Shown here: positions 12,945 through 20,844 of the stretch, piece by piece
Position numbering within the stretch: position 1 is the stretch's first letter
How the letters are laid out: every line of letters starts with the position of its first letter
Origin: a virus
DNA length: 40,201 nt
Reading direction: 5' to 3' (one strand)
Virus record (IMG/VR): IMGVR_UViG_3300042939_000054
Location: 1-40,201 of that record
Made by a program: the position numbers and the translations under genes
Notes under the pieces: model-generated
What the model was told of the DNA's origin: nothing
What the model saw: the letters and a program-made list of their open reading frames with translations, nothing else
Database searches by the model: none

Positions 12945-13345
12945 GCCGGGAACGCATTCCACTCGGGTGTTCCACGGTTGATGAAGATGGCGCTGCACTG
13001 GTCCGCTGTGCCCTTCGGTGTGGGGCAGAACCAGCCACGCCACGGACCCTTGGAACCTGACCCGGTACGGGCAACCATGTCACCGTGCACGCACTGCTTG
13101 ACTGCCGCACTCGTGAACGAGGCAGGTGGTCCCGATGGTGCTGCTGCAGGTGCAGCCACAGCAGCCGCTACCGCACGGGCACCAGCCAACTTCGTTTGCA
13201 CATCGTGAATCGCTGGGATACCGGACTCTTCCAGTTCCCCCAGTAGGTCAACGAACTCGCTCATGGAGTTCGCGTACACGTTGAACAGGTCGTTGCCAAT
13301 CTTGAAATTGGCCTGAACCTTTGTCCCTTCAGGTGATGCAGCCAT
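12941..13345 (-). CDS. Replication-region protein with possible zinc site (134 aa)
   Basis: The N-terminal third (VQANFKIGNDLFNVYANSMSEFVDLLGEL) is alpha/beta. An alanine/proline linker follows (about 58-73). The C-terminal module has C85 in CVHGDM, then WRGWFCPTPKGTADQCSAIF, giving three cysteines and a histidine that could hold zinc. It sits between the helicase-type ATPase and the Cas4-like nuclease. A nucleic-acid-binding accessory role is likely but not shown. Confidence 0.65.
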   Translation of the reverse strand: MAASPEGTKVQANFKIGNDLFNVYANSMSEFVDLLGELEESGIPAIHDVQTKLAGARAVAAAVAAPAAAPSGPPASFTSAAVKQCVHGDMVARTGSGSKGPWRGWFCPTPKGTADQCSAIFINRGTPEWNAFPA

Positions 13346-14016
13346 TATTCTTCTCCAATCAAATCATCCCCGAAATCGGGTTGGTATTCCTTGTGACCGA
13401 AAGCATAGCAGAACTTTTGCACACCACAAGAGGCACACAGGTTCGTCACGTTCGGCACGAAAATCCTAGCGTCAATGCCACGTTTCACGTCCCGCAGCCA
13501 ACGCTGCACCATGTCCAGTGGGTACTGGCGTAGGTCATGCACGGTGTCCAATGTTCCACTGCGTGCCATCCAGTAGGAACCATAGTCGGGTGCCTCACCG
13601 TATTGCGCCTGCAGGGCGAGACGGTACACGGCTAGTTGGAGTGCCGACTTGGGTGGTTGTCCTGTTTTCAGGTCCACGATCATTGTTTGCCCGGTTGCCT
13701 TGTCAACGAATACCCGGTCAATGTATGAACGTAACGTCAGATCACCGGGTAGGTGGATCATAACGCCTAGTTCGATGGCGGGTGTTCCTTGTGGGGTCCG
13801 CCAAATGTCAAGGTTAGGGTTACCTAACCTCCAGTTGTAGTAGTTGTGGACCATTGTTGGTCCCTCGCTCATCCACCACGATTCGTCTTCCTTGTTCGGG
13901 TACTGTTTCGTGGCACGTCCACCTGCACGCCAGGTTTTGCCTTTGTTGGTTTCTTTCGCTTCAGCGATGGATGCCCTGAAGGCGTCCATGCCAGCGTCGT
14001 AGGCCGTATTACTCAT
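13345..14016 (-). CDS. Cas4/RecB-like nuclease, C-terminal half
   Basis: This reading frame holds the metal- and DNA-cutting part of a PD-(D/E)xK nuclease: YIDRVF (D at about 100), MIVDLKTGQ (D115, K117) and LQLAVYRLAL. It ends with three cysteines (C194, C197, C203; CASC and FC) of a Cas4-type 4Fe-4S cluster. The N-terminal part with the first cysteine and the conserved GTAVH motif is encoded separately at 14224-14409, with another gene between. The ATG at 14016 overlaps that gene's stop by 8 bases. A complete family member would be about 290-320 residues in one chain. Confidence 0.8.
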   Translation of the reverse strand: MSNTAYDAGMDAFRASIAEAKETNKGKTWRAGGRATKQYPNKEDESWWMSEGPTMVHNYYNWRLGNPNLDIWRTPQGTPAIELGVMIHLPGDLTLRSYIDRVFVDKATGQTMIVDLKTGQPPKSALQLAVYRLALQAQYGEAPDYGSYWMARSGTLDTVHDLRQYPLDMVQRWLRDVKRGIDARIFVPNVTNLCASCGVQKFCYAFGHKEYQPDFGDDLIGEE

Positions 14017-14227
14017 TGAAAGGATCAATTTGTGCTGAAACAAATGTTAAATAAGTGTCTGATGCAATGTTTTCTTTTGAAGGTTTAATTGTTAGAGAAT
14101 GTGCCGCTAAAGCATCAAGAACATCAACGAGAGTAATGTCCAAAGTTTCAAAGTGATTAGCAATTTTATCTGCGTATTCAAGTAGGTCTAATCCTTCTAG
14201 CCCAAGCATGCCAGCAGGGATAATCAT
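14009..14227 (-). CDS. Small gene inserted between the two Cas4-like halves (72 aa)
   Basis: The ATG at 14227 overlaps the N-terminal half's stop (ATGA), and its own stop overlaps the C-terminal half's start. The 72-residue product (helical, e.g. LDLLEYADKIANHFETLDI, VDVLDALAAHSL) shows no Cas4 feature and no homing-endonuclease motif. Its DNA is visibly more AT-rich than its neighbours, suggesting recent acquisition. Function unknown; it may be an accessory subunit, an inhibitor or passenger DNA. Confidence 0.65.
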   Translation of the reverse strand: MIIPAGMLGLEGLDLLEYADKIANHFETLDITLVDVLDALAAHSLTIKPSKENIASDTYLTFVSAQIDPFNE

Positions 14228-14409
14228 TTCGCCTCCAATAGTGCGTGGTCGATGGCGTCAGCAGCGGAGTGCACAGCGGTGCCCCCACTGAAGTACCAGG
14301 CGGGGTCTTCTTCCACCCCAACGATCCTGGTGAGACGGTACTTCTCCCCGCACTGCAGCCACGTCGTGAACTGGGAGTGCGAGATGTACGGTTTGGTGTT
14401 TTCTTCCAT
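14224..14409 (-). CDS. Cas4/RecB-like nuclease, N-terminal half
   Basis: The 61-residue product starts at ATG 14409, six bases after a -10-like element, without a ribosome-binding site. It contains YISHSQFTTWLQCGEKYRL, with C20 as the first iron-sulfur ligand, and FSGGTAVHSAADAIDHAL, with H47 the conserved active-site histidine of RecB/Cas4 nucleases. It stops abruptly at LLEAK where single-chain relatives continue. With the half at 13345-14016 it could rebuild one active site from two chains. Confidence 0.75.
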   Translation of the reverse strand: MEENTKPYISHSQFTTWLQCGEKYRLTRIVGVEEDPAWYFSGGTAVHSAADAIDHALLEAK

Positions 14410-14415
14410 GGAGGG

Positions 14416-14454
14416 ATTGTGGCGTGTCGCGGGTTGCGTTGTCAACCGACACGC
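14416..14454 (-). promoter_or_regulatory. Promoter of the replication operon with overlapping inverted repeat
   Basis: On the minus strand TTGACA (14445-14440) and CACAAT (14421-14416) are 18 bases apart. The ATG of the first gene begins six bases after the -10 element, so transcripts would have little or no leader. An inverted repeat GCGTGTCG (14422-14429) / CGACACGC (14447-14454) flanks the -35 box and covers the spacer, a natural repressor site. Confidence 0.55.
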
Positions 14455-14678
14455 TGTAGGTTTGTGGGGCGCGTAAGCGTGGGGCAGAAACTCCATGACG
14501 GGCGACGGCACATGCCTGACTCCTGAAGGGGATGCTCCCTCTACCCACCCGGGCTCCGGTTTCTTGGGGGGGTAGGGGGGGCATTTCTCTTTCTGGGTTC
14601 CGGCAGGGAGCGAGGCTAATGCCGAGCGACCTAGTAGGGTTTTGGGTGGGGTTTAGGGTTATATGTTTTTAGGGATTT
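14455..14678. other. Intergenic stretch without a visible gene
   Basis: Between the replication promoter and the late terminator there is no open frame with gene-like start context on either strand. It contains long G runs (around 14570-14580) and AT-rich sequence near 14655-14680. No conserved RNA is recognised. Confidence 0.5.
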
Positions 14679-14736
14679 AGAGACACGAAAAACTCCCCCC
14701 ATCCAATATCATTGGACAGGGGGAGAAAACGTCTCT
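14679..14736 (-). terminator. Strong terminator ending the late transcript
   Basis: The minus strand has CTCCCCC (14725-14719) pairing with GGGGGAG (14699-14693), with an inner CCAAT/ATTGG stem and 3-base loop. TTTTT follows directly (14692-14688). An outer pair, AGAGAC (14679-14684) with GTCTCT (14731-14736), extends the stem. It also has A/T flanks on the other side, so it could stop transcripts from either direction. Confidence 0.8.
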
Positions 14737-14766
14737 ACGTGGCTGAAATCGCCATTTAGAGGGGGT

Positions 14767-15276
14767 CTACTGGGGGGTTTTAAACCTACCCGTAGGGGTG
14801 ATACCAAGCCTAGCCATCTCAGACTTAACCAACTTCACATCAGGAGTATGGATCACAAGGTGCATCGGATCATAGAACTTCTTATAGTCCCCACCCCACT
14901 CCAGCAGACGATACTTCTTCAGTAAGGCCCGCATCCTCATGGCCTTCACCGGGTGCTTCTTCCACCACACGTTAGACCTAGACTGGGAACCTTCCTTCGT
15001 AGCATTCAGGTCAATAGCCACACCCCCACAATGGTCCGATACTCGGACACTAGCCCGACCTTTACGGACAGGCGACCACGACCAGTCATCCATCACACCC
15101 TCATCAATCGGGGCAATCTGGGAGTGGTACTCAGACGCGAACGCCACCAGATACGGGCCAACATCCTTACGAAGCAGCAACTTCCGATCCGTCCCCGGCA
15201 CAGTGAACCACTTCAACTTAGGGTCATTACCAGAACTGATAACCGGCCAACCCTTAATAGTTAAACGTTCAACCAT
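14767..15276 (-). CDS. Endolysin, M15-type peptidase
   Basis: The 169-residue protein carries the zinc-site signature of M15 (VanY/L-Ala-D-Glu) peptidases: SDHCGGVAIDLN with H82 and D89, and the distal LEWGGDYKKFYDPMHLVI with H139 as the third ligand. There is no separate cell-wall-binding domain. It would cut the peptide stems of host peptidoglycan. It lies directly behind two membrane-protein genes, forming the lysis cassette at the end of the late operon; its ATG abuts the holin-like gene's stop. Confidence 0.85.
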   Translation of the reverse strand: MVERLTIKGWPVISSGNDPKLKWFTVPGTDRKLLLRKDVGPYLVAFASEYHSQIAPIDEGVMDDWSWSPVRKGRASVRVSDHCGGVAIDLNATKEGSQSRSNVWWKKHPVKAMRMRALLKKYRLLEWGGDYKKFYDPMHLVIHTPDVKLVKSEMARLGITPTGRFKTPQ

Positions 15277-15459
15277 CTACTTGTCCTTGGGGGCAAGATG
15301 AGTCAGGGCCAGAGACGGGGCCAACACGCTACCCACCAAAGCAATCCACAAGGGTGCAGCATCCTGCTCAATAATCCCATACGCAACCAGCAGCGGAACC
15401 ACCGTCAACGACACGCTATACAGCCACTTACGCACTTCACGATTAGCGAGAAACTTCAC
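15277..15459 (-). CDS. Holin-like protein (60 aa)
   Basis: Two hydrophobic spans (about LYSVSLTVVPLLVAYGII and APLWIALVGSVLAPSLALTH) are separated by a short acidic turn. A basic N-terminus (KFLANREVRKW) and a charged C-terminus (APKDK) complete the picture of a small class II-type holin. It directly precedes the endolysin and overlaps the upstream membrane-protein gene by ATGA-type coupling. Confidence 0.75.
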   Translation of the reverse strand: MKFLANREVRKWLYSVSLTVVPLLVAYGIIEQDAAPLWIALVGSVLAPSLALTHLAPKDK

Positions 15460-15701
15460 TGCAACTCCTCAATATCCTCTTCGATCTGCAATACTGCAGT
15501 CTTCAACATGGCAACATCCACAACTAGCGTGTCAACCTTGCGGTGCAAATCAGCAAGCGACTTACCACCATTCGTACCCGGTTGAATCTGGTACGTCGCG
15601 GCCTTAATCTTCGTGTTAATCCACCAGCCAAGGGCAGTCAGAAGGATACCCGTGATCGTGAGAACCGACAGAACCAAACCCGAAATCTCCGTAGGGGACA
15701 T
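15456..15701 (-). CDS. Second lysis-cassette membrane protein (81 aa)
   Basis: The ATG at 15701 overlaps the tail-protein stop (TAATG); an upstream extension is discarded. One N-terminal hydrophobic span (ISGLVLSVLTITGILLTALGWW) is followed by a charged, probably coiled-coil region (LADLHRKVDTLVVDVAMLKTAVLQIEEDIEELQ-type heptads, about 48-81). This architecture is common for the partner membrane protein next to holins and could be an antiholin or holin subunit. Confidence 0.65.
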   Translation of the reverse strand: MSPTEISGLVLSVLTITGILLTALGWWINTKIKAATYQIQPGTNGGKSLADLHRKVDTLVVDVAMLKTAVLQIEEDIEELQ

Positions 15702-17638
15702 TACACAGTCCTCAGAAGAACAGTACACACACCGCCAGACCCCTTACGGGAACCAAGCGACGGCGGGGTAGTGCGGGAATAGTTCACTTCCTCCACGTAC
15801 ACTTCCTTCACCTCACCAGTAGTGAAATCAGTGAACGAAACCGTGGCACCCGCCTGCTCCATGTCCTTCAAAGCCTGGAACCTGCTGTATGCATTACCAA
15901 CCCGGCCGTACTTAGCGCCCTGCTTATCCGTCTCAAAATCAAACATCAACAGCGGCAACTGGATCAGTTCCGTCTTACGAGGTGAAGGCACCGCACGAAC
16001 CTGGTAGCCCGTCAAACGGGCACTACAGCCACAATCAGGATCAGACTTCAAGTAGAACGCGAGCCATAAATCCGTGGCCGTCCCCGGTGCAGCGACGTTC
16101 AGTTTCCCGTAGCCGTCAGTGAAACCATCCTGCAACGTCAACACCGTGTCCCACGTAGACGGGGCAGTCGTACCGAAAATAGAAGCCTTACCGATAATCT
16201 CGCCACTCAACGTGTTCGGGGCGATCATGCGAAGGTCACGCCACGCCTTCTGCTCCATCGTGCCCAAGCGGATACGGCCAGTCTCAATCCAGCCATCAGA
16301 CACAAACGTGTCCTGCTCCTTCACGATACCGGCACCATCCACCGCGAACCACAGTTTCCCACCAGAAACCGTGACAGCCACAGCGGAACCATCAAAACCC
16401 ACAGGGGCAACAAGGTCATTCGCCCACGCAAACTGCAACGGGTCATTATTCAGAATCTGGCCAAGGTTGATGCGACGTAAACCAGCAGCCGTCACCCGGT
16501 TACCACGATTACCCTGATCCCGTGAGGTCACATACAGGTACGACTCGAAACCGACAGCATCATCCACAGTCACACTGTTAAACACGAGCGGGCCAAGAAT
16601 CAGCGACCCGTCAGATTCGATACGTGCAATACGGACACCCTTCGTGGTGCCGATCACAAGGAACGAACCCACATACGAGTACATGGATACGACCTCTTCA
16701 CCGCGAGGCATATCCACCACAACAATCGGGACAGCCAACTCCACACCAGTCGTGTCAGATGTGACACCGATACGGTAAATCTGGGATGACTCCTTCGAGT
16801 AGCCAGCGGCATAGATACTGTTAGGTCCATCAGCGAAGTCAGTCCAACGCCACCCCGCGTTAGGGTTCTCAAAGAATGGGGTAGGTAGTGTCGCCGATGA
16901 TGGCGACAAGTTAGTAATCTCCCAAATGCCCTGGTTCTCGGCGTACATGAGACGCGACTTCACCCACCGCAAAAGACTGTACGTGGGTGTGGAGTAGTGT
17001 TTGTTGTAAATCTTAGAACCGGCACTGGACGGCAGAGTGCCCTTCCAAATACCAACAACGTCAGAAACCAAATACACTTGCCCCGTGTCCGAGAGGGAAA
17101 ACACGGTGTGCGTGCCACCCCACGCGACTGACGAGACAACACCAGCGTTAGTGATATACGTGACCGATGCTGCTGCAGCAAGCAGCACACCCGTCTCTAC
17201 GCCGATCATTTGCTGACCAGACGCAGACGACTGCGCGTACACGGATGCAGTCTTGTTCAACAACTGCACTTGGCCTGGTGTCCACGGGTCCACACCCCCA
17301 GACTGGTAGAACCGGAACCGTGCCTCGTTACTGTTAACCTCCAACGGTTCAGCCGAGGACAAACCAGCACCGTAATGCCACGAGGCTTGCGAGCGAAGCC
17401 ACAAGCCGTTCTCTAGTGACTGCTCGCCAGGGTCACGTTCCGTGTCGATACGTTCACGACGGAACTGTGCCGTCCTACGGATCATCGGGGACTGGTCGTT
17501 ATTAGCGAACAGGAACTCCAGGCCACCGATAGAACAATCCCAACGCAAGGCGTCAGGACCGTACGATCCGACACCGCCAGGTGCCTCTAGTGTGGAACCT
17601 AGTTCCTCAACTACGTCATCGCTAATATCAGTGGACAA
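15701..17638 (-). CDS. Large tail/appendage protein with beta-propeller-like repeats
   Basis: The 645-residue protein is rich in short beta strands with repeated aromatic and glycine turns (for example VAWGGTHTVFSLSDTGQVYLVSDVVG, and YAAGYSKESSQIYRIGV), as in WD/kelch-like propellers of virion proteins. The start is TTG 17638, the only start after an in-frame stop, with GAGGGG upstream. Its position between lysis genes and tail genes suggests a tail or receptor-binding component; no enzymatic motif is seen. Confidence 0.65.
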   Translation of the reverse strand: MSTDISDDVVEELGSTLEAPGGVGSYGPDALRWDCSIGGLEFLFANNDQSPMIRRTAQFRRERIDTERDPGEQSLENGLWLRSQASWHYGAGLSSAEPLEVNSNEARFRFYQSGGVDPWTPGQVQLLNKTASVYAQSSASGQQMIGVETGVLLAAAASVTYITNAGVVSSVAWGGTHTVFSLSDTGQVYLVSDVVGIWKGTLPSSAGSKIYNKHYSTPTYSLLRWVKSRLMYAENQGIWEITNLSPSSATLPTPFFENPNAGWRWTDFADGPNSIYAAGYSKESSQIYRIGVTSDTTGVELAVPIVVVDMPRGEEVVSMYSYVGSFLVIGTTKGVRIARIESDGSLILGPLVFNSVTVDDAVGFESYLYVTSRDQGNRGNRVTAAGLRRINLGQILNNDPLQFAWANDLVAPVGFDGSAVAVTVSGGKLWFAVDGAGIVKEQDTFVSDGWIETGRIRLGTMEQKAWRDLRMIAPNTLSGEIIGKASIFGTTAPSTWDTVLTLQDGFTDGYGKLNVAAPGTATDLWLAFYLKSDPDCGCSARLTGYQVRAVPSPRKTELIQLPLLMFDFETDKQGAKYGRVGNAYSRFQALKDMEQAGATVSFTDFTTGEVKEVYVEEVNYSRTTPPSLGSRKGSGGVCTVLLRTV

Positions 17639-17709
17639 AACCAGTACCCCTCAATAGTGGGTGGGCAAGAAAAAGTGAGCAGTTTAAAGTCATACTCAGG
17701 ACTCTGACC

Positions 17710-17734
17710 AACCCCGTGAGGTGGTGGTGGGGTT
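17710..17734 (-). terminator. Weak hairpin between tail genes
   Basis: AACCCC pairs with GGGGTT around a 13-base loop at the end of the 92-aa gene. No T-run follows on the minus strand; it is a possible attenuator. Confidence 0.3.
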
Positions 17735-18011
17735 ACGGGGTGGCAGGCTCTTCTTCGACGGGTGCTTCGGGTGCGACGAACTCGTCAAGAGCAGCGTCAT
17801 ACTTGTCCCCGATACCGGCGTAGCGGCCACGGAAATTATGGTTGTACGAGGTCAACTTCCACACGCCTTCCAAACCCAGCGAGTGCTGGAAAGCGTTAGC
17901 CGCTGCCTCGGTCTCAGCGGAGAACTCGCCGTTGTTCGGCAGGTCGCTGTTGTTCAAGACGTGTACTTCGCGGACGATGCCGTCCTCGTCGATCCTTGCT
18001 ACGTGTGCCAT
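17733..18011 (-). CDS. Small tail-associated protein of aquatic-phage type (92 aa)
   Basis: The opening MAHVARIDEDGIVREVHVL, then GLEGVWKLTSYNHNFRGRYAGIGDKYDAALDEFV, closely recalls a small conserved protein of marine and freshwater phages in which NFRGNYAGIGxxYD is the hallmark. Its function is not established there, but it is always near tail genes. The C-terminus is acidic and proline-rich. A good ribosome-binding site AAGGAACAC precedes the ATG. Confidence 0.75.
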   Translation of the reverse strand: MAHVARIDEDGIVREVHVLNNSDLPNNGEFSAETEAAANAFQHSLGLEGVWKLTSYNHNFRGRYAGIGDKYDAALDEFVAPEAPVEEEPATP

Positions 18012-18042
18012 GTGTGTTCCTTAGTTGTCGTTGTTGGATAGT

Positions 18043-19758
18043 TTACGCGGTGCGGACGCGGATAACTACGATGCCGGAGCCGCCGTTGCCGGATGTTCCT
18101 GTTCCAGCACCGCCACCACCACCGCCAGTATTGGCGGTTCCAGAAGTACCATTTCCAGCACCTACCGCTCCCGCACCACCACCACCAGAGCCACCTGAGC
18201 CAGCGACAGAGTTTCCTCCACCACCACCACCACCTGCTCTTGTCACGCTAGACCCTGTGTACGAGTTTGCTAAACCAGCACCACCGTTTCCGCCTGTGCC
18301 ACTAGTACTGTTTGCTCCAACTGCTCCCGCACCACCGCCACCACCACCTGAAGTGTTGTATCCGCCTGCACCCGATCCACCATTATTTCCCTGACTTAGA
18401 ATAGACGAACCAAAACTACCTGATGCAGTACTAGGCGATCCAGACCCACTACCACCGTCGGCTGACACACCGGACAATGCGGAAACATCACCGCCACGCG
18501 GATACATGCCGCCGCCACCGCCACCTATAGCAATAAGGTTTCCTAGCCTTGAGTAGTCACCGCGCTTACCGCTAGTAGTTCCACTTGATCCTCCTGAACC
18601 ACCTGCACCGATAGTTACGGTAATACTTCCACTAGGAAGATACACATTTGCTGCTTCTAGGTAACCCCCCGCACCGCCGCCACCCATTTGAACGTCTCCA
18701 ACTCCATCGTTGTTGCTATAGCCGCCAGCGCCGCCACCAGCAACAACGAGAACATCAGCGAAACCCTCACGAGTAACAGTAAACGTCCCATTAGCCGTAA
18801 ACGAGTAGTAGTCATACGTCGCTGAACCAGACGTGTACGTTCCAGTAGCGGTGTTAGAAGTAACCGCACCACCCGCTGCAACTGAGACGGGACGAGCAAC
18901 ACGGACAACGACTACGCCGCTACCGCCAGCGCCACCGAGCGTGGCGCTACCAGTAAAGCCGCCTCCACCGCCGCCACCACCTGTGTTTGCGGTACCAGCA
19001 GTCGCGTTCACCGTGCCAGAGGCCGTTCCAGCGCCTCCTCCACCTGAACCACCGGAGCCAGCCACGCCGCCCCATGAACCGCCAGCCCCGCCTCCTCCAC
19101 CGCCACCGCGAGTGACTGCGGTTCCGGTGATAGAGGAGGAAAGCCCAGCGCCTCCATTACCGCCTGCGCTTGCTCCGCCGGGACTTGCGCCAGCCGCACC
19201 AGCACCGCCGCCACCACCACCTCCACCGCCGAACTGGACGGAAGAGCCGGTACCCCCGGAGTTGCCCTGACCAGAAGTCCCAGCACCGCCAGCACCGGAA
19301 GTGACGGCACCGCCACCACCTGAGCCGCCTGTCATGCCAGCGCCACTAAGCGGGTCGCTATTCATGCCAGCGCCGCCGCCAACCCCGTAGTAAGGACCGA
19401 CGCGGCTGCTTGTTCCGCTGTATCCGGGCTGAGACGTGCTGCTGTTGACTGCACCGCCAGCACCAACGGTCACCGTCTGTGTCCCAGATGAGAGATAGAC
19501 GCTTGAAGCCTCCAGATATCCTCCTGCGCCGCCACCGCCAGAAGTTCCAGAGCCACCGGAACCGCCACCGCCGACGACCAGCACGTCGGCATTACCAGCG
19601 GTAACAACATTCAGCGACGAATTACCCGTGAACGTCCAATAGTCATACGTCACCCCACCCGACGTGTAGTTACCTGTAGGGGTGTCAGTGATCGTTGCCC
19701 CACCGATACGGGAAGGTGTGTTGAAACCTTGAACGGTTGAAAGTTTATTGATAGTCAT
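18043..19758 (-). CDS. Glycine-rich tail appendage protein with two repeat units
   Basis: 571 residues, of which large parts are GGGG/GGxGG tracts. Two copies of one module are seen: TPTGNYTSGGVTYDYWTFTG, then DVLVVGGGGSGG (near the start), and TATGTYTSGSATYDYYSFTA, then DVLVVAGGGAGG (near residue 310). This is the glycine-rich domain arrangement of phage tail or adhesion proteins that fold as polyglycine-II-like sandwiches. It is probably a receptor-binding or fibre tip protein. A third copy of the module forms the upstream gene. Confidence 0.72.
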   Translation of the reverse strand: MTINKLSTVQGFNTPSRIGGATITDTPTGNYTSGGVTYDYWTFTGNSSLNVVTAGNADVLVVGGGGSGGSGTSGGGGAGGYLEASSVYLSSGTQTVTVGAGGAVNSSTSQPGYSGTSSRVGPYYGVGGGAGMNSDPLSGAGMTGGSGGGGAVTSGAGGAGTSGQGNSGGTGSSVQFGGGGGGGGGAGAAGASPGGASAGGNGGAGLSSSITGTAVTRGGGGGGGAGGSWGGVAGSGGSGGGGAGTASGTVNATAGTANTGGGGGGGGFTGSATLGGAGGSGVVVVRVARPVSVAAGGAVTSNTATGTYTSGSATYDYYSFTANGTFTVTREGFADVLVVAGGGAGGYSNNDGVGDVQMGGGGAGGYLEAANVYLPSGSITVTIGAGGSGGSSGTTSGKRGDYSRLGNLIAIGGGGGGMYPRGGDVSALSGVSADGGSGSGSPSTASGSFGSSILSQGNNGGSGAGGYNTSGGGGGGAGAVGANSTSGTGGNGGAGLANSYTGSSVTRAGGGGGGGNSVAGSGGSGGGGAGAVGAGNGTSGTANTGGGGGGAGTGTSGNGGSGIVVIRVRTA

Positions 19759-19759
19759 G

Positions 19760-20506
19760 TCAGACCTTCACCCTCACGATCACGATACCGGAACCGCCAG
19801 CCGCACGACCGCCGCCACCATTGCCAGTATTTGCAGATCCAGCAGAACCAGATGTGCCTTTATTCACACCAGCCCCCCCCGCACTCCTAGTTACCGAGGA
19901 ACCCGTAATCGAGTTCGCAGTACCACTACCACCAGTTGATGATGACCCGGCTCCACCTGCACCGCCGCCGCCGCCGCCCGTTCCATTTGCACCACCCGGC
20001 CCACTCGCACCGCTATTTCCTAGAGCAGTAATACCGGGTCCACCCGCTGAGCCTGTGCCACGTCCTCCACCACCTGACCCGCCAACACTTCCAGCATTTT
20101 CGTTAGAATACGCAACGAATCCACCAGCACCACCGCCAACACCGATAAAACTATTGACGCTGGAATGTCCGCCTATCCCTCCATCCGCTGCTCCTGCACC
20201 ACCAACGGTGACTGTGTAGGAACCTGCGGCGAAATATCGGGAAGTAACATAAAGATGACCACCACCACCACCACCGCCGCCGCCGAAGTTTCCATCTCCC
20301 AGTCCACCACCACCGCCGCCGCCAACGACCAGTAAATCAACTAACCCCGCCGAATTCACCGTCAGCGTGCCGCTACCCGTAAACGAAAAATAGTTATACG
20401 TAAACCCGCCATCCGTATACGTACCCGTGGGAGTACCGTTAATGACAGCGTTAGGGACACTCGTCGTGACACTCAACCCAGAATTACGGAACGAACTAAC
20501 AGCCAT
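19760..20506 (-). CDS. Glycine-rich tail appendage protein, single repeat unit
   Basis: This 248-residue paralogue of the neighbouring gene contains one module (TPTGTYTDGGFTYNYFSFTG, then DLLVVGGGGGGG) and long glycine tracts, ending in GIVIVRVKV like its relative (GIVVIRVRTA). It arose by tandem duplication. GGAG lies 10-13 bases before the ATG at 20506. Likely role: tail fibre or adhesin component. Confidence 0.72.
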   Translation of the reverse strand: MAVSSFRNSGLSVTTSVPNAVINGTPTGTYTDGGFTYNYFSFTGSGTLTVNSAGLVDLLVVGGGGGGGLGDGNFGGGGGGGGGHLYVTSRYFAAGSYTVTVGGAGAADGGIGGHSSVNSFIGVGGGAGGFVAYSNENAGSVGGSGGGGRGTGSAGGPGITALGNSGASGPGGANGTGGGGGGAGGAGSSSTGGSGTANSITGSSVTRSAGGAGVNKGTSGSAGSANTGNGGGGRAAGGSGIVIVRVKV

Positions 20507-20507
20507 G

Positions 20508-20840
20508 TCAGGTGATCTCCGTCAAAAACGCCGAGAACGCACACGTCGAAGCAGACGACGACACGCGCAAATACTTATCCGCATCAAGAGCAACACCAAG
20601 CGTCAAAGCAACCGTGTCATTACCCGCCACAACAGCGTCATACACAAGAAACTCGGACACGCCAGGAGTACCAGCAGCCGTATCCAAACCGATACGCACC
20701 GTCACATTAGACGACGCCTGGTTACACACAACCAGCGACGACACAACAGCCTCCGTCGCGGCAGGCGTGTTATACAGAGTCGCGTACGTGCCCGTGCTGT
20801 TAGTGCCAGCACACTGCGAGAACTTGTAAGCATTAGCCAT
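20508..20840 (-). CDS. Small virion protein of aquatic-phage type (110 aa)
   Basis: The pattern LYNTPAATEAVVSSLVVCN, later TVRIGLDT and ALDADKYLRVSSSASTCAFSAFLTEI, resembles a beta-sandwich protein frequent beside tail-fibre genes of aquatic phages. No function assigned there to my knowledge. GGGAGGTTAGG precedes the ATG. Confidence 0.65.
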   Translation of the reverse strand: MANAYKFSQCAGTNSTGTYATLYNTPAATEAVVSSLVVCNQASSNVTVRIGLDTAAGTPGVSEFLVYDAVVAGNDTVALTLGVALDADKYLRVSSSASTCAFSAFLTEIT

Positions 20841-20844
20841 GAAC

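Noticed and set aside
18060-20300. CCACCGCC-rich tracts as simple-sequence repeats, and proline-rich plus-strand frames over them
   Set aside because: They are the antisense of glycine codon runs in the two tail proteins; the proline-rich frames have no gene context.
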